A DNA stretch of 64,000 nt, taken from the NCBI RefSeq assembly GCF_001591165.1, contig NZ_BCUG01000016.1:1-64000 (forward strand), given 5' to 3'. The position numbers and the translations under genes were made by a program. Numbering within the stretch: position 1 is the first letter of the stretch; every line of letters begins with the position of its first letter. Shown piece after piece: positions 50,913 to 60,587 of this stretch. The notes beneath the pieces were generated by a model. It had not been told where the DNA came from and ran no database searches. It was given only the letters and a program-made list of their open reading frames with translations. Origin of the DNA: Thauera butanivorans NBRC 103042. Lineage in GTDB: Bacteria > Pseudomonadota > Gammaproteobacteria > Burkholderiales > Rhodocyclaceae.

Positions 50913-52180
50913 TGAAACCCGTCCCGAAGATCGCTTCGCCCGCGCGCCGGCGCTGGCTGCGCGCAGGGCTTGCTGCCGGCGTGCTGGCAGCGGGCGGCGG
51001 CGTGGCTGCCAGGATGGCCCAGTCCCGGCTGCTGAATCCCTGCTTTGCGGCATTGCCGCCGGAATGGGCCGGGCATCCGCTGGTGGCGGCTGCGTGGCAA
51101 GGGCTGGACCCGGCACAGGTGTGGGACTGCCATGTGCACCTGGCCGGCACCGGCGATGGCGGCCATGGCATCGAGATGTCGCCGGACATGCTGAGCCCCT
51201 TGAATCCGCTGCAATACCTGCAGCGCCTGTTCTACCTCAATGCCGGCTGCGTGCATCAGGCGCCGGGCCGGGTGGACGACAGCTACGTCGAGCGCCTGCT
51301 GAACCTGAGCGACGGCATGGCGCCCGGCTACAAGAGCATGCTGTTTGCCTTCGACCGCGCCCATGCGGCGGACGGTACGCCGATGCCCGAGCGCAGCGCG
51401 CTGTATGTGCCGGACGCCTATGCCCGCAAGCTGGCGCAGGCGATGCCGGAGCGTTTCGAGTGGGTGTGCTCGGTGCATCCGTATCGCGCCGATGCCGAGG
51501 ACGCCTTGCAGCAGGCGGCGGAGCAGGGCGCCCGTGCGGTGAAGTGGCTGCCGCCGGCGATGGGCATCGACCCCGCCGATCCGGCCTGTGACCGTGTCTA
51601 CCGGGTGCTGGCACGGCTGGGGCTGCCGCTGATCACCCATGTCGGCGAGGAGAGGGCGGTGCACGGCATCGGCCGGCCGGAATGGGGCAATCCGCTGCGC
51701 CTGCGCCGCGCGCTGGACCTGGGGGCGCGGGTGGTGATGGCGCATTGCGCGACGGTGGGCGAGGATGTCGATCTGGACCGGGGCGAGAACGGCCCGCGTG
51801 TGCCGAGCTTTGCATTGTTCGAGCGCATGATGGCGGAGCCGGCCTGGCGGAGCCTGCTGTTCGGCGACATCTCGGCCATCGTGCTGCGCAATCGTGAGCC
51901 TGAACGCCTGCGCGTGCTGATCGAGCGCGAGGACTGGCATCCGCGCCTGCTGTACGGCACCGATTATCCTCTGCCCGGCATCCTGCCGCTGATCTCGCCC
52001 GCCGCGCTGGCGCGCGAGGACATGCTGGACGAGGAGGCCGTACCCTTGCTCGAAACGATTCGCGAGCACAATCCGCTGCTGTTCAGTTTCGTGCTGAAGC
52101 GCCTGCTGCACAGCAAGGGCCGCCGTTTTTCGGCAGCAGTGTTCGAAACCCGCCGTTTCTTCGACCGGAATCCTGTATGA
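50909..52180 (+). CDS. Exported amidohydrolase-family protein
   Basis: The 423-residue protein starts with RRRWLRAGLAAGVLAAGGG, a twin-arginine-like or Sec signal, so it probably acts in the periplasm. The rest is a metal-dependent TIM barrel of the amidohydrolase (amidohydro-rel/COG2159-like) type: HxH in CHVHLAG (His75, His77), VKWLPPAMG with a possible bridging Lys, ITHVGEE, MAHCATVGED and the Asp of YGTDYPLPG. The substrate is unknown. ATGA overlaps at both ends place it strictly between the Aas-like and LplT/PlsC-like genes, suggesting a lipid headgroup or acyl-derived substrate; that is inference from context. Confidence 0.8.
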   Translation: MMKPVPKIASPARRRWLRAGLAAGVLAAGGGVAARMAQSRLLNPCFAALPPEWAGHPLVAAAWQGLDPAQVWDCHVHLAGTGDGGHGIEMSPDMLSPLNPLQYLQRLFYLNAGCVHQAPGRVDDSYVERLLNLSDGMAPGYKSMLFAFDRAHAADGTPMPERSALYVPDAYARKLAQAMPERFEWVCSVHPYRADAEDALQQAAEQGARAVKWLPPAMGIDPADPACDRVYRVLARLGLPLITHVGEERAVHGIGRPEWGNPLRLRRALDLGARVVMAHCATVGEDVDLDRGENGPRVPSFALFERMMAEPAWRSLLFGDISAIVLRNREPERLRVLIEREDWHPRLLYGTDYPLPGILPLISPAALAREDMLDEEAVPLLETIREHNPLLFSFVLKRLLHSKGRRFSAAVFETRRFFDRNPV

Positions 52181-54057
52181 GCAGCCAGTTCAAGCTGATG
52201 GAGCAGCGCCGCTTCCTGCCTTTCTTCCTGACCCAGTTCCTCGGCGCCTTCAACGACAATTTCTACAAGAATGCGCTGGTGGTGCTGATCACTTTCCAGG
52301 CCGCCCGGCTCACCGAACTGTCGCCCGGCGTGCTGGTGAATCTGGCGGCGGGGCTGTTCATCCTGCCTTTCCTGCTGTTTTCCGCGATTGCCGGGCAGTT
52401 CGCCGACAAGTTCGAGAAGAGCCGGCTGATCCGCTGGACCAAGCTGCTGGAAATCGGCCTGATGCTGCTCGCCGCGCTCGGCTTCGCGCTGATGTCGCTG
52501 CCGCTGCTGCTGGCGACGCTGTTCCTGATGGGCACGCAGTCGGCGATCTTCGGCCCGGTGAAATACGCCATCCTGCCGCAGATGCTGGACGAAACCGAAC
52601 TGGTCGGCGGCAATGCGCTGGTGGAATCGGGCACTTTCCTGGCGATCCTGCTCGGCACCATCGTCGGCGGCCTGCTGATCGAGGCGCCGAACGGCGTGGC
52701 CTGGGTGTCGGCCGGCACGCTGGCGGTGGCGGTGCTGGGCTATCTGAGCAGCCGCGCGATTCCGCCGGCGGCCGCGGTCGATCCGCAGATGAAGATAGCC
52801 TGGAGCCCGGTCCGCCAGACCTGGCAGATGATCCGCTTCGCTGCCGACGAGCGCACGGTGTTCCTGTCCATCCTCGGCATCTCGTGGTTCTGGTTCTACG
52901 GCGCGATGTTCCTGTCGCAGTTTCCCGGTTTCGCCGCCACCGTGCTGGGCGGCGACGAGAAGGCGGTCACCCTGTTGCTGGCAGTGTTCTCGCTCGGCAT
53001 CGCGCTCGGTTCGCTGCTGTGCGAGCGGCTGTCGGGCAAGCAGGTCGAGATCGGCCTGGTGCCATTCGGTTCGATCGGCCTGACCCTGTTCGGCCTGGAC
53101 CTGTGGTGGGCGAGCGCGGGGCTGGAAGCCGGCGCGGCGATGCGTCCGCTCGCCGAACTGCTGGCCGAGCCGGCGGTGTGGCGCATCCTGTTCGATCTGG
53201 TGATGCTGTCGCTATGCGGCGGCTTCTACATCGTGCCGCTGTACGCGCTGGTGCAGAGCCGCTCTGCGCCTTCGCACCGTTCGCGCATCATCGCTGCCAA
53301 CAACATTCTCAATGCGCTGTTCATGGTCGCGGCGGCCGGTCTGGGGGCCGGGCTGCTGGCGGCCGGCGCCAGCGTGCCGCAACTGTTCCTGGTGACGGCG
53401 CTGCTCAATGCCGTGGTGGCGATCTACATCTACACCCTGGTGCCGGAGTTCCTGCTGCGCTTCATCGTCTGGCTGCTGGTGCATACGGTGTACCGGCTGC
53501 GCGTCGAGGGCATCGAGCAGGTGCCGGAGAAGGGCGGCGCGGTCATCGTCGCCAACCACGTGAGCTTCGTCGATGCGCTGATCATCATGGCGGCCTGCCG
53601 GCGGCCGATCCGCTTCGTCATGGATCACCGCATCTTCCGCTGGCCGATCCTGTCCTTCATTTTCCGCACCAGCCGCGCGATTCCGATCGCGCCGGCCAGT
53701 GAAGACCGGGCAATGATGGAGCGCGCCTTCGACGAAGTGGCGCGGGCGCTGGAAGCCGGTGAACTGGTGGGCCTGTTTCCGGAAGGGAAGATCACCGGCG
53801 ACGGCGGGATGTCGCCTTTCCGCCCCGGCATCGCCCGCATCGTCGCCCGCACGCCGGTGCCGGTGGTGCCGATGGCCTTGCGCGGGCTGTGGGGCAGCTT
53901 CTTCAGCCGCAAGGGCGGCGCGGCGATGACGCGGCCCTTCCGCCGCGGTGCCTTCAGCCGCATCGAGCTGGTGGCGGATGCGCCGATCGAAGCCGCCGAG
54001 GTTTCGCCCGAAGCCTTGTATCAGCGGGTGGCGGCCCTGCGCGGCGACCGGGCTTGA
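52177..54057 (+). CDS. LplT-like MFS transporter fused to a PlsC acyltransferase
   Basis: The 626-residue protein has residues 1-425 as an MFS transporter with about 12 helices (FFLTQFLGAFNDNFYKNALVV is the LplT-type first helix; GPVKYAILPQML follows), then residues about 440-626 as a PlsC domain (NHVSFVD as HX4D; FPEGKITGDGG). LplT flips lysophospholipids inward for re-acylation by Aas. Here the transporter carries its own acyltransferase, and the upstream Aas-like protein carries another, so the operon has two PlsC domains. In many proteobacteria all three units form one polypeptide. The start overlaps the amidohydrolase stop. Confidence 0.88.
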   Translation: MSSQFKLMEQRRFLPFFLTQFLGAFNDNFYKNALVVLITFQAARLTELSPGVLVNLAAGLFILPFLLFSAIAGQFADKFEKSRLIRWTKLLEIGLMLLAALGFALMSLPLLLATLFLMGTQSAIFGPVKYAILPQMLDETELVGGNALVESGTFLAILLGTIVGGLLIEAPNGVAWVSAGTLAVAVLGYLSSRAIPPAAAVDPQMKIAWSPVRQTWQMIRFAADERTVFLSILGISWFWFYGAMFLSQFPGFAATVLGGDEKAVTLLLAVFSLGIALGSLLCERLSGKQVEIGLVPFGSIGLTLFGLDLWWASAGLEAGAAMRPLAELLAEPAVWRILFDLVMLSLCGGFYIVPLYALVQSRSAPSHRSRIIAANNILNALFMVAAAGLGAGLLAAGASVPQLFLVTALLNAVVAIYIYTLVPEFLLRFIVWLLVHTVYRLRVEGIEQVPEKGGAVIVANHVSFVDALIIMAACRRPIRFVMDHRIFRWPILSFIFRTSRAIPIAPASEDRAMMERAFDEVARALEAGELVGLFPEGKITGDGGMSPFRPGIARIVARTPVPVVPMALRGLWGSFFSRKGGAAMTRPFRRGAFSRIELVADAPIEAAEVSPEALYQRVAALRGDRA

Positions 54058-54289
54058 GTTGGCGGGCCGGGCGGATTGGCACGACGGCAACAAGGAAGAC
54101 GCGCGGCGCTACCTGGCCTGGGAGACGGGCCTGGTCGGCCCGCTCGATGAGCAGGAGCCGGCGTCTTTCCGTCTCCCTGCCGGCCCTGCGCCTGATCGGA
54201 GGACTGCGCCCTGTCCGGGCGTTTCGCCGCGGTGACGGGCCTGCCATGCCGGGATTCGGCGCAGTCCAGCGGAACCCGGTGCCGAAATG

Positions 54290-54318
54290 AAAAAGGCGCC
54301 CGGGTGGGGCGCCTTTTC
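54290..54318. terminator. Bidirectional terminator between the lipid operon and secF
   Basis: AAAAAGGCGCC and GGCGCCTTTTCC form a hairpin with T-runs on both strands, so it can end the plus-strand lipid operon and the minus-strand sec operon. The 280-bp gap holds no other gene. Confidence 0.82.
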
Positions 54319-54337
54319 CTCAGCGTGCCGGGCCGTA

Positions 54338-55270
54338 TCAGACCACCGCTTCTTCTTTCTCCTTCTTCACCTTCACGAACTGCTCGCGCTTCATGCCGAG
54401 CCAGATCGCCAGCGGGCTGGCGACCAGCACCGAGGAGTAGATGCCGAAGCAGATGCCGATGGTCAGCGCCAGCGAGAAGTAGAACAGCGTCTCGCCGCCG
54501 AAGATCAGCATCGACAACACCATCATCTGGGTGCTGCCGTGAGTGATGACGGTACGCGAGATGGTGCTGGTGATGGCATGATCGACCACCTGCTCGGTGG
54601 TGTAGCCGCGCTTCTTGCGGAAGGTTTCGCGCACGCGGTCGAAGATGACCACCGATTCGTTCACCGAGTAGCCCAGCACCGCCAGCGTCGCCGCCAGTAC
54701 CGCCAGCGAGAATTCCCACTGGAAGAAGGCGAAGAAGCCCAGGATGATGATCACGTCGTGGAGGTTGGCGACGATGGTGGCGACGCCCAGGCGCCATTCG
54801 AAGCGCAGCGCCAGATAGACGACGATGCCGATGATCACCAGCAGCAGCGCCATCGCGCCGTCGCTGGCGAGCTCCTTGCCCACCTGCGGGCCGACGAACT
54901 CGACGCGGCGCAGTTCCGGCGCCGGCGCGTCCATCTTGTGCAGCGTGGCCATCACGCGGTCGGCGATGCCGTTGCTGTCGACGTCGTCGCGGTTGGGCAG
55001 GCGGATCAGCACGTCGCGCGCGCTGCCGAAGTGCTGCACCAGGATGTCGGTGTTGCCGTCGGCCGCGAGCGCGGTACGGATCGGCTCCAGCGGCTGGGCC
55101 TCGGTATAGATGACTTCGACCAGCGTGCCGCCGGTGAACTCCACCGACAGGTGCAGGCCGCGGGTGGCGATGAAGAACACCGCGAGCAGGAAAGTGGCGA
55201 AAGAGATCGCGTTGAACACCAGCGAGTGGCGCATGAACGGGATGTCTTTCTTGATGCGGAAGAATTCCAT
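54338..55270 (-). CDS. secF: Protein translocase subunit SecF
   Basis: SecF works with SecD to pull exported proteins across the membrane using the proton gradient. The 310-residue protein has six membrane helices; the first is ISFATFLLAVFFIATRG. The family blocks FTGGTLVEV (near residue 50), the large periplasmic P1 loop, ALRFEWRLGVATIVANLHDV, GYSVNESVVIFDRVRE and SRTVITHGSTQMMVLS are all present. It is the last gene of queA-tgt-yajC-secD-secF and is followed by a terminator; it starts 25 bp after secD. Confidence 0.97.
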   Translation of the reverse strand: MEFFRIKKDIPFMRHSLVFNAISFATFLLAVFFIATRGLHLSVEFTGGTLVEVIYTEAQPLEPIRTALAADGNTDILVQHFGSARDVLIRLPNRDDVDSNGIADRVMATLHKMDAPAPELRRVEFVGPQVGKELASDGAMALLLVIIGIVVYLALRFEWRLGVATIVANLHDVIIILGFFAFFQWEFSLAVLAATLAVLGYSVNESVVIFDRVRETFRKKRGYTTEQVVDHAITSTISRTVITHGSTQMMVLSMLIFGGETLFYFSLALTIGICFGIYSSVLVASPLAIWLGMKREQFVKVKKEKEEAVV

Positions 55271-55295
55271 GATTGTGCGTTCCCTTGTCCCGCGC

Positions 55296-57161
55296 TCAGT
55301 TGCTGTCCGGTTTCCAGACCTGGCCGATGGACAGGCTGTCGATCTTGCGGCGGCGGCCGTAGATGAAGTTGATCAGCATCCGCGACACCAGGATGGCGCT
55401 GAACATCGAAGTCAGGATGCCGAGGCAGTGCACCACGGCGAAGCCGCGCACCGGCCCCGAACCGAACACCAGCAGCGCGATACCGGCGATCAGGCTGGTG
55501 ACGTTGGAGTCGAGAATGGTGCTCCCGGCACGCTCGTAGCCGGCGGCGATCGCGGCCTGCGGGCTGGAACCGTTGCGCAGTTCCTCGCGAATGCGCTCGT
55601 TGATCAGCACGTTGGCGTCGATCGCCATGCCCAGTGTGAGCGCCATTGCGGCGATGCCGGGCAGCGTCAGCGTGGCCTGCAGCAGCGACAGCAGCGCCAC
55701 CAGCAGCAGCAGGTTGGCGGCCAGCGCGATCGACGACACGACGCCGAACAGCGCGTAGTACAGGCACATGAACACGGCGATGGCGACGAAGCCCCACAGC
55801 GTCGAGTTGAAGCCCTTGGTGATGTTGTCGGCGCCGAGGCTGGGGCCGACGGTGCGCTCCTCGATGATTTCCATCGGCGCGGCGAGCGAGCCGGCGCGCA
55901 GCAGCAGAGCGACGTCATTGGCTTCGGTGGTGGTCATGCGGCCGGAGATCTGCACGCGGCCGCCGCCGATCTCGGTGCGGATCACCGGCGCGGTGACGAC
56001 TTCGCCCTTGCCCTTCTCGATCAGCAGGATCGCCATGCGCTTGCCGACGCTCTCGCGCGTGACGTCGCGGAAGATGCGGGCGCCGGCGGCGTCCAGCGTC
56101 AGATGCACCGCGGGTTCGTTGGTCTGGCCGTCGAAGCCGGGCTGGGCGTCGGTGAGGCGGTCGCCGGTCAGCACGACCTGCTTCCTGACCAGCAGCGGAC
56201 CGCCGCCACGCTCCGAATACAGTTCGGTGCCGAAGGGGATGTTGCCCGCCAGTGCCGATTCGATCGCGCCGGGGGTGTCGTCCACCATGCGCACTTCCAG
56301 CGTCGCGGTGCGGCCAAGGATGTCCTTGGCCTTGGCCACGTCCTGCACGCCCGGCAGCTGGACGACGATGCGATCCGCGCCCTGCTGCTGGATCACCGGC
56401 TCGGCGACGCCGAGTTCGTTGATGCGGTTGTGCAGCGTGGTGATGTTCTGCTTGATGGCGAAATCGCGCATCGTCTGCTGCGCCTGCGGCGTCAGCGTGG
56501 CGACCAGGCGCAGGTCGTCGGCGCCGGCGTCGCGGTCGCTCAGTTGCAGATCGGCGGTGTTGTCCTGGATGGCTCGGCGGCCGGCCTCGCGCTGGGCGGC
56601 CTCGCGGAAGCGGATGACGACGGTGTTGCCTTCGCGGCTGATGCCGGCGTGGCGGACGTTCTTGTCGCGCATCAGCGTGCGCAGGTCGCCGGTGGTGGAG
56701 TCGAGGCGCTTGGTCAGCGCGCCCGGCATGTCCACTTCGAGCAGGAAATGCACGCCGCCGCGCAGGTCGAGGCCGAGGTACATCGGCAGCGCGTGGATCG
56801 CGGTCAGCCAGGCGGGCGAGGCCGGCAGCAGGTTCAGCGCGACGACGTAGGACGGGTCTTCGGCATCCGGGTTGAAGGCGCGCTCGATGACGTCCTTGGC
56901 GCGCAGCTGGATGTCGGTGCTGGCGAAGCGGGCACGCACGCTGCCGGCGTCGGAGAAGATGCCGTCGTGTTCGATGCCGGCGTCCTTCAGCGCATTGGCG
57001 ACGCGATCGGAGGCGGCAGCGGGGTCGAGCCTCAGCGTGGCCTTGGCGCTGGACACCTGGACTGCGGGAACCTCGCCGTAGAAGTTGGGCAAGGTGTAGA
57101 TCAGACCCCACAACAGCACGAGGCCGATCATGAGGTTCTTCCAGAGGGGATAGCGATTCAT
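55296..57161 (-). CDS. secD: Protein translocase subunit SecD
   Basis: SecD is the partner of SecF in the Sec translocon. The 621-residue protein starts MNRYPLWKNLMIGLVLLWGLIYTLPN with the first membrane helix, then LGLDLRGGVHFLLEVDM and the large periplasmic head containing ELGVAEPVIQQQGADRIVVQLPGVQD. The C-terminal five helices include MALTLGMAIDANVLINERIREELRNG and GSGPVRGFAVVHCLGILTSMFSA. Length is normal. It lies 127 bp after yajC. Confidence 0.97.
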   Translation of the reverse strand: MNRYPLWKNLMIGLVLLWGLIYTLPNFYGEVPAVQVSSAKATLRLDPAAASDRVANALKDAGIEHDGIFSDAGSVRARFASTDIQLRAKDVIERAFNPDAEDPSYVVALNLLPASPAWLTAIHALPMYLGLDLRGGVHFLLEVDMPGALTKRLDSTTGDLRTLMRDKNVRHAGISREGNTVVIRFREAAQREAGRRAIQDNTADLQLSDRDAGADDLRLVATLTPQAQQTMRDFAIKQNITTLHNRINELGVAEPVIQQQGADRIVVQLPGVQDVAKAKDILGRTATLEVRMVDDTPGAIESALAGNIPFGTELYSERGGGPLLVRKQVVLTGDRLTDAQPGFDGQTNEPAVHLTLDAAGARIFRDVTRESVGKRMAILLIEKGKGEVVTAPVIRTEIGGGRVQISGRMTTTEANDVALLLRAGSLAAPMEIIEERTVGPSLGADNITKGFNSTLWGFVAIAVFMCLYYALFGVVSSIALAANLLLLVALLSLLQATLTLPGIAAMALTLGMAIDANVLINERIREELRNGSSPQAAIAAGYERAGSTILDSNVTSLIAGIALLVFGSGPVRGFAVVHCLGILTSMFSAILVSRMLINFIYGRRRKIDSLSIGQVWKPDSN

Positions 57162-57288
57162 CGTCGGCGGCAGACAGTATGGTGCCGGGCCGCGACCATC
57201 GCCTGGGGCGGTGGCGGGCGGGGCAGCCGGGATTGCGCAAAACCGGGCAAGCCTCTGGGGAGGACACCCGGCTCCACGGCAAATGGGA

Positions 57289-57612
57289 TCAAAGGGACTT
57301 CAGGGTGCCCTTGGGCAGCACGGAGGCGACGGCCTGCTTCTGCACCGCGATCACGGTGTTGGCAGCCACTTCGACCTGCACGAAGCTGTCACCGACTTCG
57401 GTCACGCGGCCGGCGATGCCGCCACCGGTGATGACTTCGTCGCCCTTGGCCAGGGCTTCGACCATGGCCTTGTGTTCCTTGGCGCGCTTCATCTGCGGGC
57501 GGATCATCAGGAACCACAGCACCACGAACATCAGGATCAGGGGCAGCAGGCCCATCAGGCCGCCGGTCGGGTCGCTGCCCGCAGCTTGGGCATAGGCATT
57601 GGAAATCAGCAC
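57289..57612 (-). CDS. yajC: Preprotein translocase accessory subunit YajC
   Basis: YajC is a small membrane protein associated with SecDF. The 107-residue protein has one N-terminal helix (LMGLLPLILMFVVLWFLMI, about residues 18-36) followed by RPQMKRAKEHKAMVEALAKGDEVITGGGIAGRVTEV, the family hallmark, and a beta-rich end. It starts with GTG at 57612; GGAG lies 8 bp upstream. A TATAAT box on this strand at 57646-57651 suggests a promoter for yajC-secDF. Confidence 0.96.
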   Translation of the reverse strand: MLISNAYAQAAGSDPTGGLMGLLPLILMFVVLWFLMIRPQMKRAKEHKAMVEALAKGDEVITGGGIAGRVTEVGDSFVQVEVAANTVIAVQKQAVASVLPKGTLKSL

Positions 57613-57645
57613 GTTGGTTACTCCGGGTTAGCGAAAAAGCGCTCG

Positions 57646-57651
57646 ATTATA
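57646..57651 (-). promoter_or_regulatory. Candidate -10 box of yajC-secDF
   Basis: TATAAT on the minus strand 34 bp before the yajC start. No clear -35 hexamer is visible at normal spacing. Confidence 0.4.
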
Positions 57652-57704
57652 GCAGTTGCCGGCGAGTGCTCCGGCCGGGTGAGACGTTGCCGGGCGCGCG
57701 GGGT

Positions 57705-59865
<2,161 letters not shown>

Positions 59866-59932
59866 GTGATCAGGGGATGATGTTGAATGGAAGGCTGCAG
59901 GCGCAGCCTGCGCTCGGCCCTCGGCGTCCTGC

Positions 59933-59962
59933 TTGCCGCGGCGAGCAGTATTCGTGGATAAT
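59933..59962 (+). promoter_or_regulatory. Promoter of tRNA-Leu
   Basis: TTGCCG (59933-59938) and GATAAT (59957-59962) are 18 bp apart, about 14 bp before the mature tRNA 5' end. Confidence 0.6.
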
Positions 59963-59975
59963 GCGCGCCTTCCTG

Positions 59976-60060
59976 GCCGGGATGGCGGAATCGGTAGACG
60001 CAGCGGATTCAAAATCCGCCGCCGCAAGGTGTGTGGGTTCGAGTCCCACTCCCGGCACCA
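59976..60060 (+). tRNA. tRNA-Leu (anticodon CAA)
   Basis: The 85-nt sequence folds as a class II tRNA. The acceptor stem GCCGGGA pairs with TCCCGGC followed by an encoded ACCA end. The anticodon stem GCGGA/TCCGC encloses TTCAAAA, giving anticodon CAA for UUG codons. The long variable arm CGCCGCAAGGTGT fits leucine, and the T arm reads GTGGGTTCGAGTCCCAC. Confidence 0.97.
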
Positions 60061-60087
60061 TGAATGAAATCAAAGGGCTGCCTGACT

Positions 60088-60126
60088 CCGGCACGGCGAA
60101 AGCCGGCCATTCTAGAGTTTTTGCTG
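60088..60126 (+). terminator. Probable terminator of tRNA-Leu
   Basis: CCGGC (60088-60092) and GCCGG (60102-60106) can pair, and a T5 run occurs at 60118-60122 after CCATTCTAGAG. The distance between stem and T-run is long, so the call is moderate. Confidence 0.45.
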
Positions 60127-60268
60127 CAAGTTTGCAGCACCAAGCCCGGTTTCCTCCTCCTCTGGCCCATATCTGGTACCACAGCGCTTCGGCGGCATTC
60201 GCTGCAGGCGCGAGGATGTCATGGCGCTCAATCTCGAGCGGCATGCACCTGCCATCGAGCGACCCCAG

Positions 60269-60303
60269 GCACCATTCTGGTGATCCGGGCACCGTTGTAG
60301 TGC
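60269..60303 (+). promoter_or_regulatory. Two tandem NtrC-type binding sites
   Basis: GCACC-ATTCT-GGTGA (60269-60283) and GCACC-GTTGT-AGTGC (60289-60303) each match 9 of 10 positions of the NtrC dyad GCACC-N5-GGTGC. Their centres are 20 bp apart, two helical turns, at about -119 and -99 from the predicted sigma-54 start site. Confidence 0.72.
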
Positions 60304-60369
60304 GTCGGTCGTGGGCGGCCTGAGCCCTTGCTCCCCGGAAACACGCTCATTTCTCCCTGATTTCATTAC

Positions 60370-60385
60370 TGGCACGAGACCTGCT
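60370..60385 (+). promoter_or_regulatory. Sigma-54 (-24/-12) promoter of nirB
   Basis: TGGCACG-AGAC-CTGCT matches the RpoN consensus TGGCACG-N4-TTGCT at all positions but one, with the invariant GG and GC at exact spacing. It predicts a start near 60395 and a leader of about 190 nt before nirB. Confidence 0.75.
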
Positions 60386-60396
60386 TTATGGCCATT

Positions 60397-60446
60397 GCTC
60401 GCCAGCAACGGCGCTGCGAGCGAGAACCTCCGCCAATGACGGTGGA
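60397..60446 (+). promoter_or_regulatory. ANTAR-type two-hairpin antitermination motif in the nirB leader
   Basis: Hairpin 1 (60397-60421): GCTCG + CAGC pair with GCTG + CGAGC across one bulged C, loop AACGGC. Hairpin 2 (60429-60446): TCCGCC pairs with GGTGGA (one G-U), loop AATGAC. Both loops are six bases with A at position 1 and G at position 4, the signature of RNA targets of ANTAR regulators such as NasR. The linker is 7 nt. A hairpin TCCGTG/CACGGA (60473-60489) follows but has no clear U-run. Confidence 0.65.
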
Positions 60447-60527
60447 TGCTGGTGGACATGGCCCTGCTTCGGTCCGTGTCGGCCACGGAATCCATCTGAT
60501 TTCGAACCGCGTTCCGCGGAGGTCTTC

Positions 60528-60587
60528 ATGCTTGCGCCGGGTCGAATCCGCTGCGCCGGTATCGCCAGCCTCCCGGGGCCCGAATGA
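60528..60587 (+). CDS. Possible 19-residue leader peptide overlapping nirB
   Basis: ATG 60528 follows GGAGG at 5-bp spacing and opens a 19-codon frame (MLAPGRIRCAGIASLPGPE) whose TGA overlaps the nirB ATG as ATGA. nirB itself has only a GGGG tract as ribosome-binding site, so translation through this frame could couple to nirB. No homologue is known to me; chance is possible. Confidence 0.3.
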   Translation: MLAPGRIRCAGIASLPGPE

